In this document: one piece after another, positions 1 through 10,559 of the stretch
Layout: each line of letters opens with the position of its first letter
Position numbering within the stretch: the first letter of the stretch is position 1
Assembly (NCBI GenBank): GCA_027604665.1
Contig: JADGIZ010000103.1
Coordinates: 1 to 26,494, forward strand
DNA length: 26,494 bases
Source: Polyrhizophydium stewartii
Lineage: Eukaryota > Chytridiomycota > Chytridiomycetes > Rhizophydiales
Direction of reading: 5' to 3'
Made by a program: the position numbers and the translations under genes
The notes under the pieces: generated by a model
What the model saw: only the letters and a program-made list of their open reading frames with translations
The model's database searches: none
What the model was told of the DNA's origin: nothing

Positions 1-327
1 ACTTCATTGTGAGGGGGAGTGTTAAAGCACATGAAATGCACAATGAAATTTCCTTCACCCCGTTTCCGATAAGACCGGGCATGGCTCGTCATCAGAGTAA
101 TCATGACGGACAACGCGCAGATCTCTCTCGCGCGCATGCTGCGCGGTCGCAGTCAAGTACGCCAGATGCTGCATCTGGGGCTCTCGCGCAAGTTTATGCT
201 CTGACTGCAGGAAGCCTCTCAGCACACCAAGCCAGCCTGCCGTGCAGAGGCGAGGACTGTTCACGCAGGCGTCCGCCAGAGCAACACGGATCCCGCCGGC
301 GGTGCAAAAAATCAACCTGGCCCGAGA
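1..327. other. Non-coding 5' flank of the tRNase Z gene
   Basis: I see no supported gene here. Short frames open on both strands, but their composition is unlike the neighbouring genes and they match no family I recognise. The stretch probably holds the promoter and 5' leader of the tRNase Z gene. No TATA-like element or known regulatory site stands out. The 3' end of an upstream gene could lie just outside the window. Confidence 0.4.
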
Positions 328-3051
328 ATGAGATACTCGCTGCAGGTCGTCAGCACACACACGGGCGACTCGGCGCCCTCGGTGATGCTGCACTTTGACT
401 CGGCGCGGTACCTGTTCAACTGCGGCGAGGGCACCCAGCGCATATGCAACCAGCACAAGCTGCGGCTCGGCAAGCTGCGCACCATCTTCTTAACCCGCAC
501 CCGGTGGTCGTGCTTCGGCGGGCTGCCGGGCATGCTGCTCACGCTCGCTGATGCGGGCATCTCGGCGTTCGAGCTCTTTGGACCCCGCAACACCTCGTAC
601 ACCCTCGCTGCCGCCCGCCGCTTCGTGCGCCGCCCCAACATCCGCGTCGCCGCCAACGACGTCGTCCCGGTCGACTTCCACTTCCGCGACGAGAATCTGT
701 CTGTCCGGGCTGTCGAGCTGCGTCCGACGCCCCGCTCGCCGGCTCTCTCGCCCGCAGCCGGTCGCAAGCGCAAGAGCGCAGAGGCGCTCGAGGACCCCGC
801 AAGTTCGCACCGCCCCGAGTCCTACCGCCAGTTCCTGTCCATGGTCATCTCTCGCATGTTTCCCTCCGCGGACGAAGGCCAGAGCCCGGCTGCCGGGCTC
901 GAGGCGGCCGGCATCTGGAAGCAGCTCGCTGCGCTGGGATACTCGTGGGACTCTCTCCCGCCCGTCGAGGACACGGGCGTGGCCTTGTGCTACGTCTGCC
1001 AGGGGCCCGAGGCGATCGGCAAGATGGACGCCGCAATCGCCCTCAAGCTCGGCGTCAAGCGCGGGCCGGACATGGGTGCGTCCGAAGCGGGTCCCGGACA
1101 GCTGCTGCCTCTGCCGCCGCCGCAGCCATGCTGATGAAGCTGCTGCTTGCGCAGGCAAGCTCAAAGCCGGCCAGTCGGTTGTCGCCATGGACGGCTCGAT
1201 CGTGCATCCGTCGCAGTGCGTCGAGCCGAACAAGCCCGGTCCGGTGGGTCCTGCGTCTGCCTCATCCACACCCCGCTCGCTCGGCTCACAAGCTGCCGCA
1301 CTCTCCAGATCTTCATCATTGCAGACTGCCCGAGCACCGACTACATCGACTCGCTGGTCAGCGAGCCGACGCTTTCGGGACTCGCAGGCGCCACGGGCGA
1401 CGACGCCGTGCACTGCATCGTGCACATGTGCGGCGACGGAGTGATGCTCGACCAGCGCTTCAGGTCGTGGATGGCGTCGTTCCCAAGCAAAACCCAGCAC
1501 ATTTTCATCAGCAGGTGTCACAACCAGCAGCCTGTTGTGTTCACTTCATCTGCCGAGATCCAGCACAAGCTGAACGCTCTCGACGAGAACGTATTTCCAC
1601 TTCCATTCGTAGCGCCAAAGCCCAGTCCGCTGTCGGGTGCGGCCCGCGGCTTGCGTCCAGTGGCTCTTGGCTGGTACTGACCAAGGTTCTCTGCAGCAGT
1701 CGAAACACCAAAGAATTTGACGGCTGCCGAAATGCTGCTCTCGTACTATTTTGCGCCGGCCCCAAAGTTTGACTCGAGCGAGTGCCTGCCAGAGTTTGCT
1801 CCATCGACCTCGACGCCCGAGTACGCGGCGTTTCTTGACCAGGCGGAAATCGCAAAGTCGTCGATCACCCTGCTGCAAGACGACCGTGCTTCCTCTGAAA
1901 GCGAATCCTCATCGCAGGACCCACTCGCAGGCGTTTCAGTCACGCCCCTTGGCACCGGCTCTGCCATTCCGGGTAAATACCGCAACGGTGAGTTCCTGAG
2001 CGATCAGCACACACCATATTCGCCCCGTCGTGCCTGCTGATACAAGATAGTGAGCTCAACAATCTTGGATACGCCCAACGGCATGATTCTGTTGGATTGT
2101 GGCGAGGGCACTCTCGGCCAAATGGAGCGCCGCTTTGGCCCCGACGGCCGCCGTGCCTTGCTCGAATCCATGACGCTCCTGTTTCTCTCGCACAAACACG
2201 CAGATCACCACCTTGGCACCATCAGCCTGCTCTCGCTCTGGAACGAGGCGAGCGCTTTCTGCCCGGCGCACTGCTCTGCGCAAGAGTGCTGACAGCCAGT
2301 GCACCAGCTCGCATCCGAGTCGCAGAAAAAGCTGGTCGTTGTTGCTCCGATCAGCATGTGGAAGTGGCTCCAAGAGATGAGCTACGTGCAAGACATTGGC
2401 ATGGAGCGGCTCATCTACGTCGACTCCAATAACATCACATGGCACCCGGGCCACTTGGTCCAGCAGCGCGTGAACCAAACTCTTCTCGACCTCACTGGGC
2501 TGTCAAGTCTCAATACCGTGCATGTCGATCATTGCTCCGGCTCGTTTGCGCTCGTTGGGCAAACAAAGCAAGGATTCAAGTTTGCCTTTTCGGGCGACTG
2601 CCGCCCATCAGAAAACTTTGCCAAAGCAGGCTGCGGGTCGCACTTGCTGATCCACGAGGCAACGCTCGACGACGACATGCAGGCCGAGGCCGTCAAAAAG
2701 AAGCACTGCACGATCCGCGAGGCAATCCAAGTTGGCACAGCGTGCGTCTGTCTGCAACGCTGCCCGTGATGTGCGACAGAGACTAATGCATAAGAACTTC
2801 TGTCACACAACAGGATGCAGGCCCAGAACTTGCTGCTCACTCACTTTTCGCAGCGGTATCCCAAGCTGCCCAACGTCGATGCGGCTCCGAGCGACGGAAA
2901 CAATCCGGCACACTTGCCTACCATTGGCGTCGCATTTGACCTCATGACTGTGCCAATGCCAGAGTTTTGGAAGCTGCCGCACATGGTTCCAGCGCTGCAA
3001 GCGCTGTTCCCGAAAGAAGAGGACGATAGCGACGGTATCGTGAACGAATGA
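328..3051 (+). CDS. TRZ1: tRNase Z, long form (ELAC2/Trz1), tRNA 3'-end endonuclease
   Basis: This zinc-dependent endonuclease removes the 3' trailer from precursor tRNAs in nucleus and/or mitochondria. Seven exons join in phase: 328-1075, 1155-1243, 1309-1636, 1697-1987, 2051-2247, 2296-2741, 2814-3051, giving 778 residues, normal for the long form. The N-terminal half begins with a beta-lactamase-like core (YLFNCGEGTQR, then FLTRTRWSCFGGLPG, where the HxHxDH motif is degenerate, as is normal for this half). The C-terminal half carries the active site: the LGTGSAIPGKYRN motif (PxKxRN), LLDCGEGTLGQ, the zinc motif SHKHADHHLG, SGDCRPS, HEAT in LLIHEATLDDD, and THFSQRYPKLP. Intron 5 (2248-2295) has no GT donor and appears to be GC-AG. 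The start at 328 leads directly into the conserved N-terminal strand. No mitochondrial presequence is visible, so a second upstream start cannot be excluded. The acidic tail before the stop is not conserved. Confidence 0.93.
2248..2295 (+). other. Putative GC-AG intron 5 of the tRNase Z gene
   Basis: There is no GT between the zinc motif SHKHADHH and the in-frame stop at the end of this exon, yet the frame must change to continue into LVVVAP. A GC donor (GAG then GCGAGC) with acceptor CTGACAG joins phase 0 to phase 0. A shifted alternative, 2252-2299, also uses GC. Both are 48 bases long. Confidence 0.6.
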
Positions 3052-3084
3052 AATGCGGTGTTCGCTTTATCGAAGAGTGCTCGG

Positions 3085-6000
3085 TTACTGGGCCGCATGT
3101 GAAATCCTGGCTGAGGCTCGAGCAGACCGCCTTGCCGAGCGCAGCACCTTGAGCGCCGCAAACGCATGGTCGTTGATGGCGGCAAAGAAGGCCGCGTTGT
3201 CCAGATACCGCTGCACGTCGGGGCGAAGGGCGCTTGCCTGGTCCACAGCGTTCTTTGTCGGAGATGCCTGTGCAGCCGTTGGTGGCCACGCAAAGCCCAG
3301 ATCGAGCTGGGCCAGCGCAAGCATATTGCCGTTGATGCTCATGCCCTGGTAAACCTCGCTCTGCCCGAGAATGCTGAGAAACAGGCAGCTTTGAGTGCAC
3401 CGGCTGCGTCAGAATGGCCATTCACATCTTGCACCAAATCAGCTGGCGCGAGCTCACCCAGCCCAGTTGAGGCCGTCGCCAAACAGCTCGCTGCAATAGG
3501 GCCGTCGTTTGCGTCAGCATACTGCAAAGGAACACACATTCGAGATGATGCAAAGCACACCGGATGACGCGGTCGCTGCTGACTGTCGAGGGCAGGCACA
3601 GCACAAACTGCAGGCTTGACCAGATGTGTACAAACGCCTTGGTGTTGCTGAGGAGGCGGTCGCTGCCCACGTTCCACTCGCGGCATGCGTCAATCAGCAC
3701 GCTGTTGGTGCGCTCAACAAACGACTTGAGGAAATCGACGGGGAAGTTGGTCGGGCGTGCCAGCCCGGCCACACGGTCCGACCACGCCGCGAGCGTCATG
3801 GCGTGCTCGCCAAAGTTGAGCTTCCCCTCAAATTCCTTGACCAGATCCAGGTAAGCCTTTTGTCCGTGCTCTGCGCAAGTGTCAGTGCCACGGTATTTGT
3901 GTAGCCGTCGGAGCCAGAAAACCCCCACCAAGTGACACGAACTCCTGGAGCGCCATCTTGGAAAGCGAGTTCTTCACACACTGTGCGACCGCAAGCCGAA
4001 TCAGTGGCTCGCTGATTTAGACCAGCCATGAGGATTCGATATCATCCCCCACCGTGTGGTCGTCCAGCATCTTGGTCACGATCATGCAGTTGCCGATCTC
4101 ACGAAAGGCCTGCACGATCTGGCTCTTCAGATCGCCATATGTGCTAAGATGGCGGTACATCTCCGAGTAGACTTCGAATTGAGCTGCGCACCAAAAGTTA
4201 GATGGCATGACAGCCAAGCTGCCAGCGACTTGACGCCAAACAGACCGGTCACGTTCAGATTGCTTGCTGGAAGGCGCACGTTCTTGGGGCAGCGCTGATA
4301 CACAGCCTCAATGAACGTGCCCATGGTGTGCTCGATCTGCGCGGGCAACAGCATGAGCGCATGTTGAGCGGCCATCCATGCGTCTGTCCAAGGCGTGCGC
4401 ACAATCAACTCAGTGTGACGCGCAACCTCGCTGACGACGACTCCAATCTGCGCTGGCGTTAAGATGCGCAGCAGGCACCCGAATTGTGGCTCGCCAAAAA
4501 ATTCTTTGGAGATGATGTGGTGCGCTGTAAAGGCGACACCGAGCGACTGAGGCGCATGTGTGAGCGCGTTAGACGTGCGGGTTGCCGGCTGCTATCGAAA
4601 AAAGTTGGCCCCACCTTGGACCCAAACAGGTACATGGGCCGCGTCTTGGGAAAGTGTGACCGCTGCACGGGCTCCGTGTAGAACACGGGGCTCCGCACAA
4701 AGCGCTGCGTGATGCTGTTGAAGCAAAAGTTGGGCACAATGTCGCCAATGATCTCCTGGATCACATGCGAGAGAATGCGGCCGTTTGTCGAGCCCAACGA
4801 GAGCGAGTCGTCGCACTCGGCAACAAGATCCTCAAAGCGCTCGAGGTCGAGGTGTCGCGAAAGCGCCTCGTGAGTCAGGTGCGCGCTCTCGAGTAGCGAC
4901 TCAAGCTCCTGATTACTTTCCAGCATCAGCCTGCGAGGCGTCAGCAGCAACGCAGTGCAACACGCACCATGATGTTGAATAGGTCGCTGGACTCGAAGCG
5001 AGTGATTGCGACTTCGATGGAGCGCCTCAGATACTGGTTCGCCATCTGTGACATGATCTTTGTGACGTCGATGCAGCGTCCGAGCAACTTTGTGTGGCAT
5101 TGTCAGCATGTCTTCTCCAATCAGCAGCAGGTCACAGCGGGTTCAACCTCGAAGCTGTTTTGGCGAAGAATGTACTCGAATGAGACGTAAAACAAGGTTT
5201 CGTGGCGGTGGATCGAGTCGAGCTCGACCTTGAGGTCGGCGGGAAGCACGCAGAGGGACGCGGACTTTTTGTAGTGCACAAAGATGCGCTGTCCCAGCTT
5301 AAACATGAGTTGGTCGAAGCACAGATTGACCTCGGCCTCGATCTCGTCGAAAATGACACGGCTCTTGAGTTGATTGAGCGTGCAGAACCCAGCGTCATTG
5401 TACAGGTCAAGCGGGTGCAGCGCGAATCTTTGCGGCTACATATCAGCGTATGTCGTGGCGCAAACGAGCGCTCGACGTGGTGCCAGCTCACTGGATCGTG
5501 TCGGCTTGGCTTGACTCGAGGATGAACTCGGTGAGGATCCATGGCAGCGAGGTGCTGATGGGGAACTGCGCCAGTGCGGCCAGTCAGCGTGAGAACGTCG
5601 TCATATATAACACGATGCATGCTTCGCACAGACCTGAACCTGCTTGCTGAGCTCGAGGTAAAACTCCTTGAACCACAAGTTTGACAGATCAGAGCACTCC
5701 TTGATTGTTTCTTTGATGTCGGATCGAATTAGCAACAGCATGCAGCCGATAGATGTTCAGTCTCACGCCGTTAACGAACCAGAGAGCTGCATCATCTGAC
5801 GAAAGAAGAAACTGTCGTCAAAGAAGCGCTGCAACTCGGCCACTTGCGCGTCTTTGAAGTTCTTTTCCTTGATCAGGCCGCCTTTCATACCCTTGGATTT
5901 TTCGTTGAACACAAAGTCCATGAGTGCGCGAAGAAAGTGAAGCTGCGGCACATTGGCTGATAATGTCAGCAGCTTCAAACAGCATCGACACGCGTAAATG

Positions 6001-8382
6001 TCGGCAGTGCGTGCTTGCCTGGCTGGGAGATATTGGGTCGGACCGGCAGCCGATATCCGCGGTCTGCGGGAGACCCTTGAGAGCGGCATCGTCATCGATG
6101 GCGCCGTCAATGGCCGAATCGCGAATATACTTGAGCAGCCTGCAATCAGCGCATGTCAGCGAGTCGGCCTCATTGCATCTCAGGCCGCAGGACGCTGCTC
6201 ACGGGCCAATGCTCCGCTTCTTTTTTGTTGCGCTGGCATAGTACTGCGTGATTGGCCCTTTCATGAAGAGCTGCACCTCACGATATATATGGCTGTCGAC
6301 GGCCTCCTGCAGGATCGGCAGATTCGCGTTGAGCAGCGCGGCGAGATTCTTGATCATCGAGATGTACTGTGCGATGCAGGTCAGTCTGCGGTGCGCAGCG
6401 TGTTGCTGTTTGGCTGCACACACGCACCTCGACCAGCACGCGTTTGTCCTCGCTGTCGTAGTTGTAGCGGACAGCCTAGTTGTGCGCGTGTGTCAGCAGA
6501 TTGTCGGTGGTTTAGCCAGACCGAGGTCGACTTGCCAGTTCGTAGCTTGTGGCATCTTCTGGGATCTCGGAATTGCTTGCACGCGAGGCCGGGTGAAGGA
6601 ACTTGTACGCCGTCTGGTCGAGTACCTTGGACGTGAAGCCAGACATCATGCGCAGGCCCGCGAGCGTGGTTTCGTAGATTTTCTTGGCGAGTTCAAACGG
6701 CATGACGCTACTCTTTCCAGCTTTCCATGTGCGCAGCTGTTGAATATCTATGGTTATCAACCCCAGAACGACACAGGCTCAATCGAACACCGAGCAACAC
6801 GCACGCTGGCAATTGCAAGGTTTGCGCGAGCAAAGTAGTCTCTGAACTCGGCACGGTGGCTCAGGATCGTAGTGGAGAGCTTGAAGGACTTGAGAAGGGC
6901 CGCCTTTCCGGCGTCATCGCTCTCGGCGGTGTCCCATTTGGCGTTTGCAAGATGGGGTGCTTTGGCGTAGATTGCCGGCAGCGAGATCACCAAGTCGCCA
7001 AAGAGAGGCACAAACGGCGTCGCCTGCGCTGGCATTTAGCATCATTTGGAAAGAGTAGGGCTGGCGTTTGTGCAACCAACCTTGAAGATTTTGCCCAGCT
7101 TGTCCACTTTGAGCTTCTTTCGCTTCGTAAAGTCGCGCTCGTCGCCTTCGCCGTCCAGGATCAGCACGGCAAACGCCATGGCCTGTGCCAAGCAGAGGGT
7201 ATTAGTCACAAGCTCGCGAACGGTGGTCGTCGGAGCATGAGGCTTACGCGCAGATAGCAGTAGCGCGTGGCTGGCGTGAGGTAGTGGTCCGAGTCAATGT
7301 AATCAACGCACAGATTGATCATGTCGTGCAGGATATCCTCGTACGTGTTGCTCATGGCGGCGATGGCCTTCTTGACGTCGATGGCAAACTGATCCTGCTG
7401 TGCAACAAAGAACGCAAGCTTGGGCAGAAGCATGATCTCTGACTCGGTTTGCTCCTTGGGGAAGTTGGACATGGCGCTGGCGCGCGTCCAAGGCATGTGT
7501 TCGTCAGCTGACATTACAGCGCCATGCAGCGAGCCGGAAACGGCAGCGCTTACCGCTTGTACATGGACAGGTCGTTGTTCATGGAGCCCTTCATGTTCTT
7601 CATGTTGTCGATGCTGACGACCATGTCAAGCATCTGCGCGATGGTGAGCAGGTATGCCTCGGACGGAAAGAAGTCGCGCTCGCGGATGTCGGGGATGATG
7701 CCGGCGAGCGCCTCTGTGAAGACAGCGACAAACTTGTCGCGGAACGCCATCAGCTGCGTCATGCGGCCGATCTCGAGGCGTAGGATCTCGCTTGTGCGGC
7801 GGTAAATGTAGTCCTTGTGCTCTTGGTTGTGTGCCTGAACCTGCGGGGCAAGAGGCGAGCGGTCGGCATGCGGCGGTGTGCGTGAGTTGGCACTCTGGAT
7901 CCAGCGCATGTGCGTCGCGGGGCTGCAACCTGCGGGATGGCTCGGCCGCAGCTGCGGAAGGCATATGTCGTGTACACAAGCTGGCGGCCCTCGGCGAGAA
8001 CGTCTTGCTGCAGCACACGAGCGGCACGGTGCGAGTCAGCAGAGGCGCCTGGACACGAGGCCAGATGCGACAGCCGACGCGCGCGCGCGCGCGCAGGGCC
8101 GCTGGCGCCTCGCGCACGCACCATCTTGCTGATAAACGACGCCTCCTTCTGGAAGTACTTGGACGCCGCGGCGCGGTCGCCTGCCTTGGCCTCTGTGTAC
8201 TGGTCCACATCAAAGAGCGAAGCGTCGGCAAAGTTGATGCCCTCGATGCCCTGGACCAGCACAGGCGGAAAGGGCGGCACCGCGTGCGGGCCTGTGCGCG
8301 GCGTCGCGAGCGCGCTAAGCTGGCCGATGGCCGCGGCGGCCGCGTGGGCACCAGCAGCGCCGGACCTGGCTGCTGTCGCCAT
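3085..8382 (-). CDS. CYFIP: CYFIP/Sra1/PIR121, subunit of the SCAR/WAVE regulatory complex
   Basis: CYFIP pairs with Nap1 in the WAVE complex, binds Rac-GTP and holds WAVE inactive until Arp2/3-driven actin assembly is needed. I resolved 22 exons, all phase-consistent, giving about 1294 residues (family about 1250): 8382-8122, 8007-7930, 7840-7554, 7476-7248, 7182-7081, 7023-6805, 6736-6536, 6475-6428, 6366-6203, 6139-6019, 5942-5780, 5710-5634, 5565-5492, 5427-5136, 5087-4968, 4908-4575, 4503-4246, 4183-4053, 4007-3929, 3870-3561, 3490-3458, 3388-3085. Hallmarks from N to C terminus: FRSCGRAIPQV, INLCVDYIDSDHYLTP, VPLFGDLVISL, AVRYNYDSEDKRVLVE, LSETIKECSDLSNLWFKEFY, FPISTSLPWILTEFILE, IFDEIEAEVNLCFDQ, LLGRCIDV, TQRFVRS, YLFGSK, IWSSLQFVLCLPS and GDGLNWAGCLFLSILGQ. 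Each aligns with the animal and plant family. The ATG at 8382 follows a long open stretch and precedes an Ala-rich, non-conserved N-terminus. Introns 7 and 10 appear to use GC donors. The exon 16/17 junction is the least certain. Confidence 0.94.
5943..6018 (-). other. Putative GC-AG intron 10 of CYFIP
   Basis: On the minus strand the donor is CAG then GCAAGC and the acceptor CCGCAG, phase 0 to 0. The junction reads SPSQ then LHFLRALMDF, which parallels the family's STQLYMVRTMLESL. A GT alternative (donor GTGTCG, 51 bases) is also in phase but fits the family alignment worse. Confidence 0.55.
6476..6535 (-). other. GC-AG intron 7 of CYFIP
   Basis: On the minus strand the donor is CTG then GCAAGT, the textbook GC donor, and the acceptor is AACTAG with GCTGAC upstream. 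Phase 0 to 0 gives SYEL then AVRYNYDSED, matching the family's EYERATRYNYTSEE without a gap. The two nearby GT dinucleotides are in phases 1 and 2 and cannot be joined to this acceptor. Confidence 0.75.
8078..8094. repeat. (CG)n run in intron 1 of CYFIP
   Basis: An alternating CG run of about 17 bases lies within the 114-base first intron of CYFIP. It has no coding role in the model. Confidence 0.7.
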
Positions 8383-8823
8383 CTGGGCGGGCGGTGTTGT
8401 CGCTGAGATTCGGGGTGAAGCGGCAAACACTTGGTCGCAGCACTTTATCTCAGATAGAACATCCTAGAGCCTCGCCCGAAGCTCTGGTCGAAACCAAATG
8501 ACTGTATTCACAAGGTGCGCGGCTGGCTCGGTGCTGCCGCGGCTGCGTGATGCAGAGCGGACAGCATTGCTCGCAGTCGTGCGACGGAGGCGGCGTTGTG
8601 GCACCGTATCATGAGCTGCTTTGGCCGCGCACATTGGCAGTTGCCGACACGCTGCCTCCGTATCCGCGGACCGCATTCGCACGCACCGGCCTGTGCTGGA
8701 GCACGTACCCGCTCGCAGGAGCGTGCGCCCACGCACCTGCGCAGCCATGCGCCTCGCCTTCAAGATCTGCCCAAGTGCAGCGCGGCTTCCCCCTCCATCA
8801 GCCCTGATTGCTGACTCTTTCAA
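8383..8823. other. Divergent spacer between CYFIP and the WD40/DUF2415 gene
   Basis: About 440 bases separate two head-to-head start codons, so this is likely a shared promoter region. Short frames here have no recognisable content. I could not identify a specific regulatory motif. Confidence 0.4.
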
Positions 8824-10504
8824 ATGACGGCCGCCGGCACGCACAGAGACGACATCGGGTTCCTGCGCCTGCCGGCCACAAAGTACGCCCAGCGCACGAC
8901 CATCCAGCATTGGTAAGGTGCCGCTTAGGGTCCTCCAACGAGCCGCGGCGGCCCCGACGCTGTGGCCGCGCACTCCGATGCGCCTCTGTCGGCGCAGCTT
9001 GTTTGCTGGAGCAACCGCTGCGACGCTCTCCATGGCAATCACGATTGCAGGCGCGACTGTGTTGTCGCCGCCGGCTGGCTCTGCAAGCCCGCGGAGGCGA
9101 ACAATCATCACGGCGCACGATTTCGATCCCCCCCACCGAGCAGCCGTCACACCCTCGCCCTAGCGACTTGGCATCGAGCTGACCGCGCGTGGCATGCCGT
9201 GCTCTGCCCCAAAGGCAACTGCGCGATCTGATATCGTGCCCGGCAAGCCGCAAGGAGGTTATCTTTGTGAATCAAAACTCGGTCAGCATCCTCAATACCG
9301 AGACACAGCAGACGACGCATGCGCTGCAGGGGCTCACCTTCTCCCCAACCTCGATGACGACCGGGTGCGTGTGCCGAAGCCTGACGCTGCCCATGCTCGA
9401 GGCTGCTGCTGATGGACCAATTACAGATGCGGATACCTCGCGGCCGGTGGGCAGCGCTCGGAGCTCATGATTCGCCAGCTGTCCTCGACCTGGTTTGCGC
9501 ACACCGTTGTTGGCGGCTCGATCAATAACGCCATGAGCATCTCAAAGCATGCCGGATCGACGCGGCTCCTCATCTGCAACAACGACCAGACAATCAAGGT
9601 TTACTCGCTTCCGGACCTGCACCTCGTCACGACTATTCCGCTGCCGACAGCCGTCAACTACGCATCGGTCAGTCCGGACGGACGCAAGCTTCTGGCCGTC
9701 GGCGACACGTCCGAGGTCTTTCTCTTCAACATCAGCGCAAGTGGCAGCTACGAGCGCATCGGCACAATGACGGGTCGGTCGAGCCCCGGTGCGAGCAAAC
9801 GCTTTGCGTGCTGGCGCGAACCTGCTGACGCCGTGGCCTACCCCAGCCACCAGCGATGCAGGCTTCTCTTGCTCATGGAACCAGTCGTCGGAGCGCTTCG
9901 CGGTTGCCAGCCAGGACGGCTATGTGTCCGTGTGGGATATCCGAAGCACCAACAAACTTGCCCAGCTGGCATCCAAGCAGGTCTGCCACGACGTGGTGCG
10001 GAATGGCTGGAGGCGGACGCCGTTTGCGGCTCTGCATCGTCTGCGCGCATATCCAGCCTTCGAATGGCACGTGGCTGAAATACGAGGCAGAACCCGCAGG
10101 TCAAGGGAGCCTGTCGCTGCGTCAAGTTCTCCCCATCTGGATCCATCGACCTGCTGGTCTTTAGCGAGGTGCCAAGGCACATGCCTGCATGCACAAATAT
10201 TTGAACTGTGACGCGCTGACTCGTCCTCGGCAGCACGTCTCTTACTTCAACGTCGTTGACGCGCGCACCTTTGACGGGCGGCAGTCCGTCAGCGTCTCGC
10301 CCGCGGGCTTGGATCAGCACATCTCCGGGATTGCGTTTGCACCGGACAGCAAGAGCCTCTTTGTCGGTGAGTTTTGCTGGCTTCGCTCCATGTGGATCTG
10401 TCCTGAGCCTTACCTATGTGTGAGCAGGCACCGAGAGCTCGATTCTCGAGTACTCTGTCGACGCACTCATGCGGCGGTCCTTCCCGTACGGGTCGCTGAA
10501 CTAA
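8824..10504 (+). CDS. WD40-repeat protein with DUF2415-type DLL motif (fungal family, function unknown)
   Basis: Seven exons join in phase: 8824-8912, 9215-9364, 9427-9773, 9847-9980, 10091-10168, 10234-10366, 10428-10504, giving 335 residues. The N-terminus runs into HWQLRDLISCPAS, then a beta-propeller: VIFVNQNSVSILNTET, CGYLAAGGQRSELMIRQL, ICNNDQTIKVYSL, VSPDGRKLLAVGDTSEVFLF, RFAVASQDGYVSVWDIR. Around residues 247-266, CRCVKFSPSGSIDLLVFSE carries the short DLL-containing block defining DUF2415, a domain reported mainly in fungal WD40 proteins. The last exon ends in RRSFPYGSLN. The protein is probably a scaffold, as most WD40 proteins are, but no partner can be inferred. Intron 1 is unusually long (302 bases). 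It contains a cysteine-rich open frame that I take as chance, because splicing across it restores HWQLRDL. The next gene starts 55 bases downstream on the same strand. Confidence 0.85.
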
Positions 10505-10559
10505 ACAACAACTGCGTAAATCGATGTTGCGTGTGGCTCGCTCGTCCTGAGTTGCTGCG

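Noticed and set aside
490..1521. A 343-codon minus-strand frame opposite tRNase Z exons 1-3
   Set aside because: It spans two introns and three conserved exons of a well-supported gene on the other strand and has no domain.
4184..4245. A GC donor in CYFIP near GLFG
   Set aside because: A GTCTGT donor at 4245 is in phase and gives a segment with the same length as the animal protein, so a GC donor is unnecessary.
5711..5779. A possible further GC-AG intron in CYFIP (donor GCGTGA)
   Set aside because: The GT donor at 5779 with acceptor ending at 5711 is in phase and yields LSETIKECSDLS, which matches the family's FSETLQQCCDLS exactly in length.
8078..8094. CG run as a regulatory CpG or Z-DNA element
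   Set aside because: It is a short simple repeat inside a small intron and nothing else supports a function.
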